DNA of 64,000 nt from JBKDZP01 sp047971315 (GTDB taxonomy: Bacteria; Bacillota_I; Bacilli_A; RF39; UBA660): assembly GCA_047971315.1 (NCBI GenBank), contig JBKDZP010000004.1, positions 80,259 through 144,258 on the forward strand, read 5' to 3'. Positions within the stretch are counted from its first letter, which is position 1. The number at the start of each line of letters is the position of its first letter. Below, in pieces: positions 1 through 8,227 of the stretch. A program made the position numbers and the translations under genes. The notes under the pieces were generated by a model. The model worked only from the letters and a program-made list of their open reading frames with translations. It did no database searches and had not been told where the DNA came from.

Positions 1-1099
1 ATGTATAACTTGTTGTACTTGTTAATCCTGTAAATGTATAACTTGCTGTTGTTCCATTTGCTACCCAAGTACTTCCATTATCTTTACTATATTCATATTT
101 TGTTATTCCAGATTCTGAATCACTACATGTTGCTGTTAATGTTGCTTGTGCTGTTTTTGAACTTACTGCTAGTGATGCACTTGGTGCTGTTGTATCAATC
201 CCAGTTACTGTATATGAGCTGGCTGTTACATAATTTGTACCATCATATATTCTAGCAATAATTGTACCATTACTATTAAATATTACATCTTTTGTAGTAG
301 AATCAACAATCTCCCATGTATTTCCACTATCTACTGTATATGTATAAATATATCCTTCTTTTCTTTCTGGATAAGTTATTGTTACTGTTTTACTTGTTGA
401 AAATCCAGTTGTATCTATACTATATGTTGGTGGAGTTATAATACTAGTTTTTGCTGTTATTTCCTTAGTTGTTGTTAAATCATTTTCGTTAGTTAATGTT
501 ACTATTATTTTATACTCAGTTTCATTATTTAGTGATTTAAATGTATAATTATTTTCACTTACTGTTACTTTTTCATTTACTGATAATTCTTCGTTTATTA
601 ATTCAAAAGTATAACTTTTTATATTTGATTCTAATTCTGTAATAGCTTCTTTTGGTACTATTACTTTAATACTATTTGAAGTAGATATTGTATAAATATT
701 TGTTTCATCTAAATCAGGTGCTGTTGTATCTAACATATAACATTCATCTACTAATGTTAAGTTTGTTGTTATTCCCGATACACAATATTTACCATTAGTT
801 ACTCTAATTGCTTCATATTGACCATCATTATTTTTTATTACAGTTCCACTTAAAAACTGAGAACTATTTTTCATGTTCAAATCAGATGCCAAAATACCAT
901 CAGATGGAAATATCTCTAAATCATTTTCAAAGGCATAATATATAGAAGATTGTAGAGTCATTCTAACACTTTCTTTAAATGATGATTTTTGTGAACTTTC
1001 TATAACACCTAGTACCGTTGGTACTGCTATAATTGCAATTACAGCAATTATTACTATAGTCGCTAATAATTCTATTAATGTAAATCCTAATTTTCTCAT
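1..1099 (-). CDS. Prepilin-like protein with repeated Ig/Fn3-like segments, 3' end beyond window
   Basis: The gene runs off the left edge, so only the first 366 codons are visible. It starts MRKLGFTLIELLATIV, a classic type IV prepilin/pseudopilin leader: a short basic stretch, cleavage expected after Gly5, and the conserved Glu at +5 (E10), followed by a hydrophobic helix to about residue 28. Residues 35-120 look like a small globular domain with two Cys. After that come Thr/Ser/Tyr-rich beta-type segments with repeated phrases such as GSTWVANGT and YTFTGLTSTTSYT, typical of Fn3/Ig-like modules. It is much longer than a normal pilin, so a surface or adhesive pilin-like protein is likely (inference). 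No pilus assembly gene is visible in the window. Confidence 0.8.
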   Translation of the reverse strand, partial: MRKLGFTLIELLATIVIIAVIAIIAVPTVLGVIESSQKSSFKESVRMTLQSSIYYAFENDLEIFPSDGILASDLNMKNSSQFLSGTVIKNNDGQYEAIRVTNGKYCVSGITTNLTLVDECYMLDTTAPDLDETNIYTISTSNSIKVIVPKEAITELESNIKSYTFELINEELSVNEKVTVSENNYTFKSLNNETEYKIIVTLTNENDLTTTKEITAKTSIITPPTYSIDTTGFSTSKTVTITYPERKEGYIYTYTVDSGNTWEIVDSTTKDVIFNSNGTIIARIYDGTNYVTASSYTVTGIDTTAPSASLAVSSKTAQATLTATCSDSESGITKYEYSKDNGSTWVANGTTASYTFTGLTSTTSYT

Positions 1100-1124
1100 T
1101 TATTTTCATATCCTATCTTTTGGA

Positions 1125-1153
1125 ATTATAACATAATTTTGTCAAATATACAA
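1125..1153 (-). promoter_or_regulatory. Predicted promoter of the prepilin-like gene
   Basis: On the minus strand, -35 TTGTAT (1148-1153) and -10 TATAAT (1125-1130) are separated by 17 bases, 26 bases before the start codon at 1099. The rest of the 1100-1288 gap is AT-rich and shows no gene. Confidence 0.6.
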
Positions 1154-1285
1154 TTAAAAAAACCTTAATTAATAAGTACATCATAATATAAATTTTAAAA
1201 TCAAAATTAATTAGAAAATTAGTAATAAACAAATGATAAACTAAAAGTATTAATTTAAATATAATTGTTATACAATCATTAAATC

Positions 1286-1317
1286 AAAAAAACTATATAG
1301 CAACACTATATAGTTTT
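1286..1317 (-). terminator. Intrinsic terminator of ftsH operon
   Basis: A perfect 12-bp stem (1289-1300 with 1306-1317) encloses a 5-base loop. On the minus strand it is followed by a T run, directly after the ftsH stop codon. Confidence 0.8.
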
Positions 1318-1320
1318 ATT

Positions 1321-3318
1321 TTACTTATTTAATAAATCAATTAATTCTTCTTTATTTAATTTTGAATATCCTTTTAATCCTTTATCTTTTGCAAGGTTTT
1401 TTAATTCATCTAAAGTCAAATCATTTAAACTTGCATCATCAAAATCACTATAATCAATCTCATTATCTTCATCAGGTAAACAATTATTTTTAACTAAATA
1501 ATCAATTTGTTCTTTTGTTAAAGTTTCTCTTTCTAATAAAGCTTCAGCAATTAAATCAAGTAAATCTCTATTTTCAGAAATTATTTTATTTGTAATTTCA
1601 TAACATTCATTTATTATTTTTCTTTGTTCTTGATCAATCTCAAAAGCAACTTGACTTGAAAAATTGCGACTTTTATTATAATCTCTACCTAAAAATACAC
1701 TAGATTCTTGATGTTCAAACTGAACAGGCCCCAAATCACTCATTCCATACTCTGTTACCATTGCACGGGCAATCTTAGTAGCTTTTTCAAAATCATTATG
1801 CGCACCAGTTGTCATTTCCTTAAAAACTAATTCTTCTGCTACACGACCACCAAGTAATCCACTAATAGTTTCAAGTAATTCTTTTTTAGTTGCTAAATAA
1901 GTTTCCTCCTTAGGAAGCATTAAATTATATCCTCCAGCAGAACCTCTAGGAATAATAGTTATTTTTTGAACCTCATTTGCTCCATCTAATTTTATTCCTA
2001 AAACAGCATGTCCAGCTTCATGATATGCAACAACTTTTCTTTCCTTTTCAGTATATTTATGACTTTTTTTAGCAGGTCCCATCAGCACACGATCATGAGC
2101 TTCATCAACCTCAGCCATTGTAATAGCCTTTTTATTGCGTCTAACAGTAAGTAATGCAGCCTCATTTAATAAATTTTCCAAATCTGCTCCACTAAATCCA
2201 ACAGTTCTTTTTGCAATGTTTGATAATTTAACACCTTTTGCAAAAAACTTATTTTTAGCATGAACTTCAAGAATTTCTTCTCGACCTCTAATATCTGGTA
2301 AATTAACAGTTACTTGTCTATCAAAACGTCCTGGACGTAATAAAGCTGGATCTAAAACATCTGGTCTATTTGTTGCTGCTATGATTATGATACCTTCATT
2401 TGCACCAAAACCATCCATTTCAGTTAATAATTGATTAAGTGTTTGTTCACGTTCATCATGACCACCACCTAATCCAGCACCTCTTTGTCGTCCAACAGCA
2501 TCAATTTCATCAATAAAAATTAAGCATGGTGCATTATGTTTAGCTTGTTTAAACATATCTCTAACTCTACTTGCTCCTACACCTACAAATAGCTCAACAA
2601 AATCAGAACCACTTATAAAATAAAATGGTACATTTGCTTCCCCAGCTACAGCTTTTGCTAATAAAGTTTTTCCTGTTCCTGGTGGACCAACCAATAAAAC
2701 ACCTTTAGGTATTCTAGCACCCATTTTTTGAAATATTTTAGGATTTTTTAAAAAATCAATTAATTCTTTTACTTCTTCTTTTTCTTCTTCTAATCCAGCT
2801 ACTTGTTTAAAAGTAACTTTATCATTATCAGAATTCAAACGAGCTCTACTTTTACCAAAATCCATTGACTTATTAGCACTACCCATTTGTCTTGTAATAA
2901 AATAAAATGCTGCCCCAACCAATATAACCATTGGTAAAACATTTAATAAAAATAACAAAATTGTACTAGATGACGGATCTGAAACTGTTGTAATTTTAAA
3001 ACCATAATCAGCATCAGTTGAAAGTAAAGTACTCATGACTTGCTCTGATTTAGGAACTTTTACGTAAAAAGATTCATTTTCATCATAAGTAGTAAGACTT
3101 CCTCTTATTTCATAAATACCTGCTTCACTTCTTGGAACTATAGTAATTTCTGAAACAGTGTCACTATCTATCTTACTCATGAATTCATCATATGTAAATA
3201 CATTTACTTTTTTATTTGCAATATTTAAAAAATAAAGAACACATAGAAAAAATAAAAACAAGAAACCCCAAGGTAAAATACCTCTTTTAATATTCTTTTT
3301 ATTCATCAAATTATTCAT
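1321..3318 (-). CDS. ftsH: ATP-dependent zinc metalloprotease FtsH
   Basis: Membrane-anchored AAA+ protease that degrades damaged membrane proteins and selected soluble regulators. Two membrane segments (about residues 14-33 and 119-141) flank an extracytoplasmic domain. The AAA module has Walker A GPPGTGKT (211-218), Walker B ending IDE (around 266-271) and the second region of homology near 313-332. The zinc site is HEAGH (433-437), with Asp509 a probable third ligand. After an acidic linker the C-terminus (about 634-665) has a SAP/Rho_N-like motif (LTLDELKNLAKDKGL then a KEELIDLL ending), which standard FtsH lacks. The start has a GGGAG ribosome site. tilS lies 15 bases upstream, as in the Bacillus tilS-hprT-ftsH cluster, but hprT is absent. 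Confidence 0.97.
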   Translation of the reverse strand: MNNLMNKKNIKRGILPWGFLFLFFLCVLYFLNIANKKVNVFTYDEFMSKIDSDTVSEITIVPRSEAGIYEIRGSLTTYDENESFYVKVPKSEQVMSTLLSTDADYGFKITTVSDPSSSTILLFLLNVLPMVILVGAAFYFITRQMGSANKSMDFGKSRARLNSDNDKVTFKQVAGLEEEKEEVKELIDFLKNPKIFQKMGARIPKGVLLVGPPGTGKTLLAKAVAGEANVPFYFISGSDFVELFVGVGASRVRDMFKQAKHNAPCLIFIDEIDAVGRQRGAGLGGGHDEREQTLNQLLTEMDGFGANEGIIIIAATNRPDVLDPALLRPGRFDRQVTVNLPDIRGREEILEVHAKNKFFAKGVKLSNIAKRTVGFSGADLENLLNEAALLTVRRNKKAITMAEVDEAHDRVLMGPAKKSHKYTEKERKVVAYHEAGHAVLGIKLDGANEVQKITIIPRGSAGGYNLMLPKEETYLATKKELLETISGLLGGRVAEELVFKEMTTGAHNDFEKATKIARAMVTEYGMSDLGPVQFEHQESSVFLGRDYNKSRNFSSQVAFEIDQEQRKIINECYEITNKIISENRDLLDLIAEALLERETLTKEQIDYLVKNNCLPDEDNEIDYSDFDDASLNDLTLDELKNLAKDKGLKGYSKLNKEELIDLLNK

Positions 3319-3333
3319 TTAATTTCTCCCTTC

Positions 3334-4659
3334 TTAATAATACTTAAGTATTATATCATAAATTTCTTTATTTGTTTTATCAAACTTTGATTTTTTTAAA
3401 CCTGGAATCCAAACAATAACATCATTTGAATCAACTACAATTGGATACATATCTCTTTCAATTAAAGGAATTTTTTCATCAATAAATATATCATTTACTT
3501 TTTTGCTACCAAGCATACCTTTAATATTAATTTTATCTCCATTTTTTCGAGTTCTAACTCTAAGTGGAAACTTAACATTTTCAGAACTTAAACGACAAAT
3601 ATCATTATTTGTAGCCTTACTTGTTTTAACTACTTCAATATTTTTACCATTTGGCAAATTTAAATAATCAATAATTTCTATTTCGTACTCACTTGATTTG
3701 ATATTTTCCATCACAAAAACAAGTTCATTATAACTTTTTACAGCTTTCAAATTATTAGGTAAATAGATATAAGAATTAGCTTTAGTAGAACAAATTAAAT
3801 TATAAATTAAATCTGCATGATGATCAGTTATCAACATTAAATCATCTTGATATATATTTTCAAAAATTTGATATATTATCTTCATTCCAATAACTTTATC
3901 TAAATCTAAAAATTTTTTAATATTTAAAACATTTTGAGGATACACATCAGCAATTTCTTTTTTTACTTGCTTTTCAATATATTCATTATACTCTAACAAA
4001 GTTTTACTATATTTATAAAACTTTTTATGTACATTTTGATCTTCTTTTTTAAATTCAGGAACAATGTATTTACGAAAACGATTTCTAGTATATACATCTT
4101 TTTGATTAGATGGATCTTGCGCAAAGGAAACATTATTAGCCTTATTATATTCAATAATTTCAGACTTTGTTATTTCAATCAAAGGTCTTACAATAGTATA
4201 TCCTTCCATTTCAACTATTTTTGAAAATCCACTATATCCCCTTAACGTTGAACCCCTTACAATTCGCATTAAAATCGTCTCAATTAAATCATCACCGTGA
4301 TGTGCGGTAAATAAATAATTTGCGTTATATTTTTTTACAATTTTTCCAAAATAATTATATCTTTTACTTCTAGCCTCATTATGAAAATTATCATCTCCAT
4401 AGTCCTCAATTTTCATACTTTCAAAAATAATACCATTATTGGAACAAAATTTTTCAACAAACTTAGCTTCATCAGAACTTTCTTTTCTAACATTATGATT
4501 AACATGCGCACAAACAACAGCTATATCAACAGCTTTTTTTACGTTAGTCATTAAATGAAGTAAAGCCATAGAATCTGGTCCACCACTGACTCCAATAACT
4601 ATTGCATCACCATATTTTATATTAATGTCATTCATTATAAATTGATATGCCTTATCCAT
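3334..4659 (-). CDS. tilS: tRNA(Ile)-lysidine synthase TilS
   Basis: Modifies C34 of the CAU-anticodon tRNA-Ile to lysidine so that it reads AUA, an important codon in an AT-rich genome. The N-type ATP-pyrophosphatase P-loop SGGPDS is at residues 25-30. A RFRKYIVPEF segment near 195 and a C-terminal substrate-binding region (RNGDKI, about 375-380) fit the family, as does the 441-residue length. A GAGGTG ribosome site precedes the ATG. The gene lies between ung and ftsH with short gaps and is probably cotranscribed with both. Confidence 0.96.
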   Translation of the reverse strand: MDKAYQFIMNDINIKYGDAIVIGVSGGPDSMALLHLMTNVKKAVDIAVVCAHVNHNVRKESSDEAKFVEKFCSNNGIIFESMKIEDYGDDNFHNEARSKRYNYFGKIVKKYNANYLFTAHHGDDLIETILMRIVRGSTLRGYSGFSKIVEMEGYTIVRPLIEITKSEIIEYNKANNVSFAQDPSNQKDVYTRNRFRKYIVPEFKKEDQNVHKKFYKYSKTLLEYNEYIEKQVKKEIADVYPQNVLNIKKFLDLDKVIGMKIIYQIFENIYQDDLMLITDHHADLIYNLICSTKANSYIYLPNNLKAVKSYNELVFVMENIKSSEYEIEIIDYLNLPNGKNIEVVKTSKATNNDICRLSSENVKFPLRVRTRKNGDKINIKGMLGSKKVNDIFIDEKIPLIERDMYPIVVDSNDVIVWIPGLKKSKFDKTNKEIYDIILKYY

Positions 4660-4684
4660 ATTTACACCTCTAAATTTTATTATA

Positions 4685-5335
4685 TTACCAATTTATCTTA
4701 GTAATACCATTATTTTCTAAAAATTGATTTGTTTGAGAGAATGGTTTGCTTCCAAAAAAACCTCTTGAAGCTGAAAGCGGAGAAGGGTGAACACTTTCTA
4801 TTATAAAATGATGTACGCCCTTTATTAGCTCTTTTTTACTTCGTGCATAATTACCCCATAATATAAATACAATTGGCTCCTTTTTCATTCCTAATATTTC
4901 AATTATACGATCTGTAAAAATTTCCCATCCTCTATTTTTATGTGATAAAGGACTATCTTTAATAACAGTCAATATTGAATTTAGTAATAAAACACCTTGT
5001 TTTCCCCAATCACTTAAATTTGTATTTATTCTAACAATTCCCAAATCATTATTTAATTCCTTAAAAATATTTCTTAATGATGGTGGTATTTTAACTCCAC
5101 AAGGTACAGAAAATGATAATCCATGAGCCTCGTTTTCACCATGATAAGGGTCTTGTCCCAAAATAACTACTTTCACATTATCAAAATTTGTAAATTGAAA
5201 AGCAGAAAATATATTTTCATATTTAGGATAAATTATTTTATTTTTATACTCACTTTCAATAAAAGCAACTAATTTTTCAAAATAGTCTTTCTTATATTCT
5301 TCAATTAAAATTTCATCCCATTTCATACAATTCAT
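4685..5335 (-). CDS. ung: Uracil-DNA glycosylase
   Basis: Removes uracil from DNA as the first step of base excision repair. Family 1 motifs are clear: GQDPYHG (about residues 60-66, with the catalytic Asp) and HPSPLSA (about 183-189, with the catalytic His). I place the start at the ATG at 5335 (MNCMKWDEIL) because the AGGAG ribosome site sits 11 bases before it. A GTG further upstream would overlap that site. The 216-residue length is normal. It appears to be the first gene of an ung-tilS-ftsH transcription unit. Confidence 0.96.
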   Translation of the reverse strand: MNCMKWDEILIEEYKKDYFEKLVAFIESEYKNKIIYPKYENIFSAFQFTNFDNVKVVILGQDPYHGENEAHGLSFSVPCGVKIPPSLRNIFKELNNDLGIVRINTNLSDWGKQGVLLLNSILTVIKDSPLSHKNRGWEIFTDRIIEILGMKKEPIVFILWGNYARSKKELIKGVHHFIIESVHPSPLSASRGFFGSKPFSQTNQFLENNGITKINW

Positions 5336-5369
5336 CAAAATCAACACTCCTATTTTAACATAATTATTT

Positions 5370-5402
5370 CTTATTTTGTTTATTAATTATAAACAAAATA
5401 AG
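5370..5402. repeat. Long perfect inverted repeat between rsmA and ung
   Basis: A 14-bp perfect inverted repeat (5370-5383 with 5389-5402) surrounds a 5-base spacer, about 35 bases upstream of the ung start and downstream of rsmA. No T run follows either arm, so it is not a typical intrinsic terminator. It may be an operator or a transcript-end hairpin. Confidence 0.6.
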
Positions 5403-5469
5403 ACAAATATCGGCTAAACAAACATAATATAAACCAATATAAAATAATTAAGTATCTAAAATACACAAA

Positions 5470-6297
5470 TTACAATTCATTAGATAAATCAATAAATACT
5501 TCTATTCCCAACTGTTCTGCCCTAACAGATAAATCAAAGTTATATTTTTTTAATACTTCAGCAATCTTTTCTAAATCATATTCTTTTAAATTATTTCTAA
5601 GAGTTTTCCTTTTTTGTTTAAATGAATCTCTAATCAATTTAAAGAATAAATCTCTATTTTTTAAATTAACTAAACCTACCTTTTTACTAAATTCAATTAC
5701 AATACTATCAACATTAGGTTTTGGAATAAATACATTCTTACTAACATCTAATAGCTTTCTAACATTAAAGTAATAATTTAAAAAAACTGATAATGAACTA
5801 TAATCTTTAGATCCTGGTATTGCCTTAAACCTATTCCCTACTTCTTTTTGAACCATTATTACTATCTTATCAATATCAATTTCATCTTCAATTAATTTCA
5901 TAATAATTGGTGTCGTTATATAGTATGGTAAATTAGCAACGATATAAATTTTATCAAAATTATAATTTTTCAAATCATTCTTAATATCTGCCTTTAAAAA
6001 ATCTTCAAATTTTAATGTAATATTATCAATACCATTAAGAGTACTTCTTAAAACATTTTCTAAAGTTTTATCAATTTCATAGCAAAGTACATGACCAGAG
6101 ACACTGGACATCTTATAAGTCAAAGAACCAGCTCCAGGACCTATTTCAATAACTAATGTATCAGCATCTAATTGTGCTTCCTTAATAATATTATTTATAA
6201 TATTTTCATCAATAATAAAATTTTGTCCAAAAACCTTTTTTAATCTAAATCCATTTTCTAATAACAATTCAGACATCTTTTTAGGTGAATAATTCAT
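5470..6297 (-). CDS. rsmA: 16S rRNA (adenine1518/1519-N6) dimethyltransferase RsmA/KsgA
   Basis: Dimethylates two adjacent adenines in helix 45 of 16S rRNA during small-subunit assembly. Visible motifs are the GQNFI substrate motif (24-28), the SAM-binding EIGPGAGSLT (51-60) and catalytic NLPYY (122-126). The C-terminal helical domain carries the KQKRKTLRNNL signature. Length 275 is typical. It lies downstream of the 3D-domain gene and tatD, as in Bacillus, but the usual rnmV gene between yabE and ksgA is missing. A promoter lies just upstream. Confidence 0.97.
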   Translation of the reverse strand: MNYSPKKMSELLLENGFRLKKVFGQNFIIDENIINNIIKEAQLDADTLVIEIGPGAGSLTYKMSSVSGHVLCYEIDKTLENVLRSTLNGIDNITLKFEDFLKADIKNDLKNYNFDKIYIVANLPYYITTPIIMKLIEDEIDIDKIVIMVQKEVGNRFKAIPGSKDYSSLSVFLNYYFNVRKLLDVSKNVFIPKPNVDSIVIEFSKKVGLVNLKNRDLFFKLIRDSFKQKRKTLRNNLKEYDLEKIAEVLKKYNFDLSVRAEQLGIEVFIDLSNEL

Positions 6298-6315
6298 ATA
6301 ATCACTCCTAAAAAT

Positions 6316-6344
6316 ATTGTATCAAACATAAGAATTATAATCAA
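6316..6344 (-). promoter_or_regulatory. Predicted rsmA promoter
   Basis: Minus-strand -35 TTGATT (6339-6344), 17-base spacer and -10 TACAAT (6316-6321), about 20 bases before the rsmA start. An AGGAG ribosome site follows. Confidence 0.65.
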
Positions 6345-6397
6345 GAAAAATTAAAATAATCGAAAAATAACCAATATAATTATAAAAAAAGACAGAA

Positions 6398-7111
6398 TTA
6401 CCAACCCCATCTTTGAACACTAAATTCTATATTTTTACCTGTTAATCCATCAGTACTAACTTGATCATTTGAAAGATATGCAAGATCCATCAAAACAATT
6501 CCCTTTTCCCATGCAGATATCATAGCACCACCACGATCCATTACAACCGCATAAAAAGGTTCATATCCAGTTTTAGAAACTTTAATTATTGTCCCGCATG
6601 GAAATGAGGTCGATGTTGCTAAAATTCTAACATTCCCATATTGATCATCCTCATAATAAATATCTTCATATTTAATGCTAAATCTTTCTTTAGACTCAGT
6701 TTTACAAGCGACATATCCTTCACCAGTACAACCGGCTCCACAATCAGCACTATATCCAGTTAAATTTCCAACATAAAGTCCATTTGCGCCAGTCCCTTTT
6801 TCCAAAATTTCAGTTGTATTTTCTTGTAACGTAACCAATTCAATTGAACCATCTTTTAATTCTTTATTATAGGTTATACCTACCACACCTTTAGTAAGTA
6901 CATTTGTTAAATTATATGGTACTTTTGAATTGTATACAATATTTGTATCATAATCAGTTATTTCACTTTCAATATTTATGACCTTATCACTATTATAATT
7001 TTTAATTGTCATAATTTCTTCGGAATAATTTCCAAAATTAAAAGTAGCCATTAACGATATTAATAATAAATTAATAGCTTTACAAATAATATCAATTAAA
7101 TAAATATTCAT
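6398..7111 (-). CDS. Cell-wall 3D-domain protein (YabE/YocH-like)
   Basis: A membrane-anchored or secreted protein: an N-terminal hydrophobic segment (about 5-24) is followed by an extracellular part. The C-terminal region (about 160-237) is a 3D domain, named for three conserved Asp, here including those in VVMDRGG and VLMDLAY. This fold resembles the MltA double-psi barrel, and proteins with it act on or bind peptidoglycan. Between them, residues 60-135 resemble a short G5-like segment (inference). Its place between tatD and rsmA matches yabE in Bacillus, though it is shorter and lacks repeated DUF348 units. GAGGTG precedes the start. Confidence 0.85.
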   Translation of the reverse strand: MNIYLIDIICKAINLLLISLMATFNFGNYSEEIMTIKNYNSDKVINIESEITDYDTNIVYNSKVPYNLTNVLTKGVVGITYNKELKDGSIELVTLQENTTEILEKGTGANGLYVGNLTGYSADCGAGCTGEGYVACKTESKERFSIKYEDIYYEDDQYGNVRILATSTSFPCGTIIKVSKTGYEPFYAVVMDRGGAMISAWEKGIVLMDLAYLSNDQVSTDGLTGKNIEFSVQRWGW

Positions 7112-7149
7112 TTAATTCACCTCGTGTTAGTATTAAAATTATACCACGA

Positions 7150-7905
7150 TTACAATTTTAAGTCAAATTGAGTGATAGCATTATTAGTCGTAATTTGTGT
7201 TACTTTTTCAATACTCATTTTCTTTATTTCAGCAATTTTTTTTGCTACTAAAATCACATTACAAGGTTGATTTTGTTTACCTCTAAATGGTTCTGGAGTT
7301 AAATATGGACTATCTGTTTCTAATAAAATATTTTTAATATCAATATTTTTTATTACCTCTTGTAATTTTACACTATTTTTAAAAGTAATTACTCCACCAA
7401 TACCTAATTTACATCCAATACTTATAAATCTCTTAGCCATATCTATACCATAACTAAAACAATGAATGTCTACCATACTACCTTTATTATAATGTTCTAA
7501 AATTGTAAATGTGTCTAAAGCTGCATCTCTACTATGAACTACTATTGGTTTATTATATTTATTTGCTAACTCAATTTGTTTAATAAATATATCTTTTTGA
7601 AGTGTTTCATTATCCTTAGCATAATAATAATCAAGCCCAATCTCACCTATTCCTACTATTTTAGGATTACACAAATTAGATTCAATATATTTATAACCAA
7701 TCTCATCAAAATAATTAGCTGAATCTGGATGAAATCCTATTGTTCCATATATATTAGTGTACTTATTACATAATTCAACAACTTCCTTATTTGAATCATG
7801 ATTAAAACCACTTACTATCATAATATTATTATTCATATTATTTATAATTTCTTCTAAATTACTATAATCGTCACTTAATAAATGACAATGTGAATCTATT
7901 AACAT
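7150..7905 (-). CDS. tatD: TatD family metal-dependent DNase
   Basis: A TIM-barrel metal-dependent hydrolase of the TatD/YabD family, associated with 3'-5' nuclease activity and DNA repair or turnover. The metal ligand motif DSHCH (4-8) opens the protein, followed by GEIGLDYYY near 91, VVHSRDA near 122, the DIHCF block near 147 and LLETDSPYL near 196. Length 251 is standard. It sits in the metG-tatD-3D-rsmA order of Bacilli and has its own predicted promoter upstream. Confidence 0.94.
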   Translation of the reverse strand: MLIDSHCHLLSDDYSNLEEIINNMNNNIMIVSGFNHDSNKEVVELCNKYTNIYGTIGFHPDSANYFDEIGYKYIESNLCNPKIVGIGEIGLDYYYAKDNETLQKDIFIKQIELANKYNKPIVVHSRDAALDTFTILEHYNKGSMVDIHCFSYGIDMAKRFISIGCKLGIGGVITFKNSVKLQEVIKNIDIKNILLETDSPYLTPEPFRGKQNQPCNVILVAKKIAEIKKMSIEKVTQITTNNAITQFDLKL

Positions 7906-7929
7906 TTAATAACCTCTTTTCACAAAAAA

Positions 7930-7958
7930 ATTATACTCTGTATAAAAGTATAATTCAA
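7930..7958 (-). promoter_or_regulatory. Predicted tatD promoter overlapping an inverted repeat
   Basis: Minus-strand -35 TTGAAT (7953-7958), 17-base spacer, -10 TATAAT (7930-7935). A 7-base inverted repeat (TTATACT/AGTATAA) lies over the -10 and part of the spacer. Followed by a T run, it could also act as a weak terminator for the small gene upstream. Confidence 0.55.
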
Positions 7959-8125
7959 CTTTTCTTGCAAATAATTAGATATTTTATAAAACTTCCAACT
8001 ATAAAAAGTAAATAAAATAAATCTAACCAATTAAATTCTACAAGTATGCTACTAAAAATCAACAAGGCTGCTATAAGACAAGTAAGTAAAACGGCTTTAC
8101 CATCCTTAAAATTATTTTTAGACAT
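7955..8125 (-). CDS. Small membrane protein, 56 residues, unknown function
   Basis: A short gene between metG and tatD. It starts MSKNNFKDGKAVLL, with a strong AGGAGG ribosome site 11 bases upstream of the ATG, and ends with TGA. Two hydrophobic stretches (about residues 11-29 and 33-52) suggest a two-helix membrane protein with a basic C-terminal tail. I do not recognise a family. The 102-base gap from metG and the shared direction suggest that it is transcribed after metG. Confidence 0.65.
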   Translation of the reverse strand: MSKNNFKDGKAVLLTCLIAALLIFSSILVEFNWLDLFYLLFIVGSFIKYLIICKKS

Positions 8126-8227
8126 TGTTTTAAATTCCTCCTATTTAAAGCGACAAATAAACTATATCATATCAATGGATGATTTTCAAATAGAATCAAG
8201 ATTTTTTGTACGACAATTTACAACAAT

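Noticed and set aside
34..255. Plus-strand frame rich in Leu/Tyr
   Set aside because: It is the antisense shadow of the prepilin-like gene, with no ribosome site and repetitive content imposed by the minus-strand repeats.
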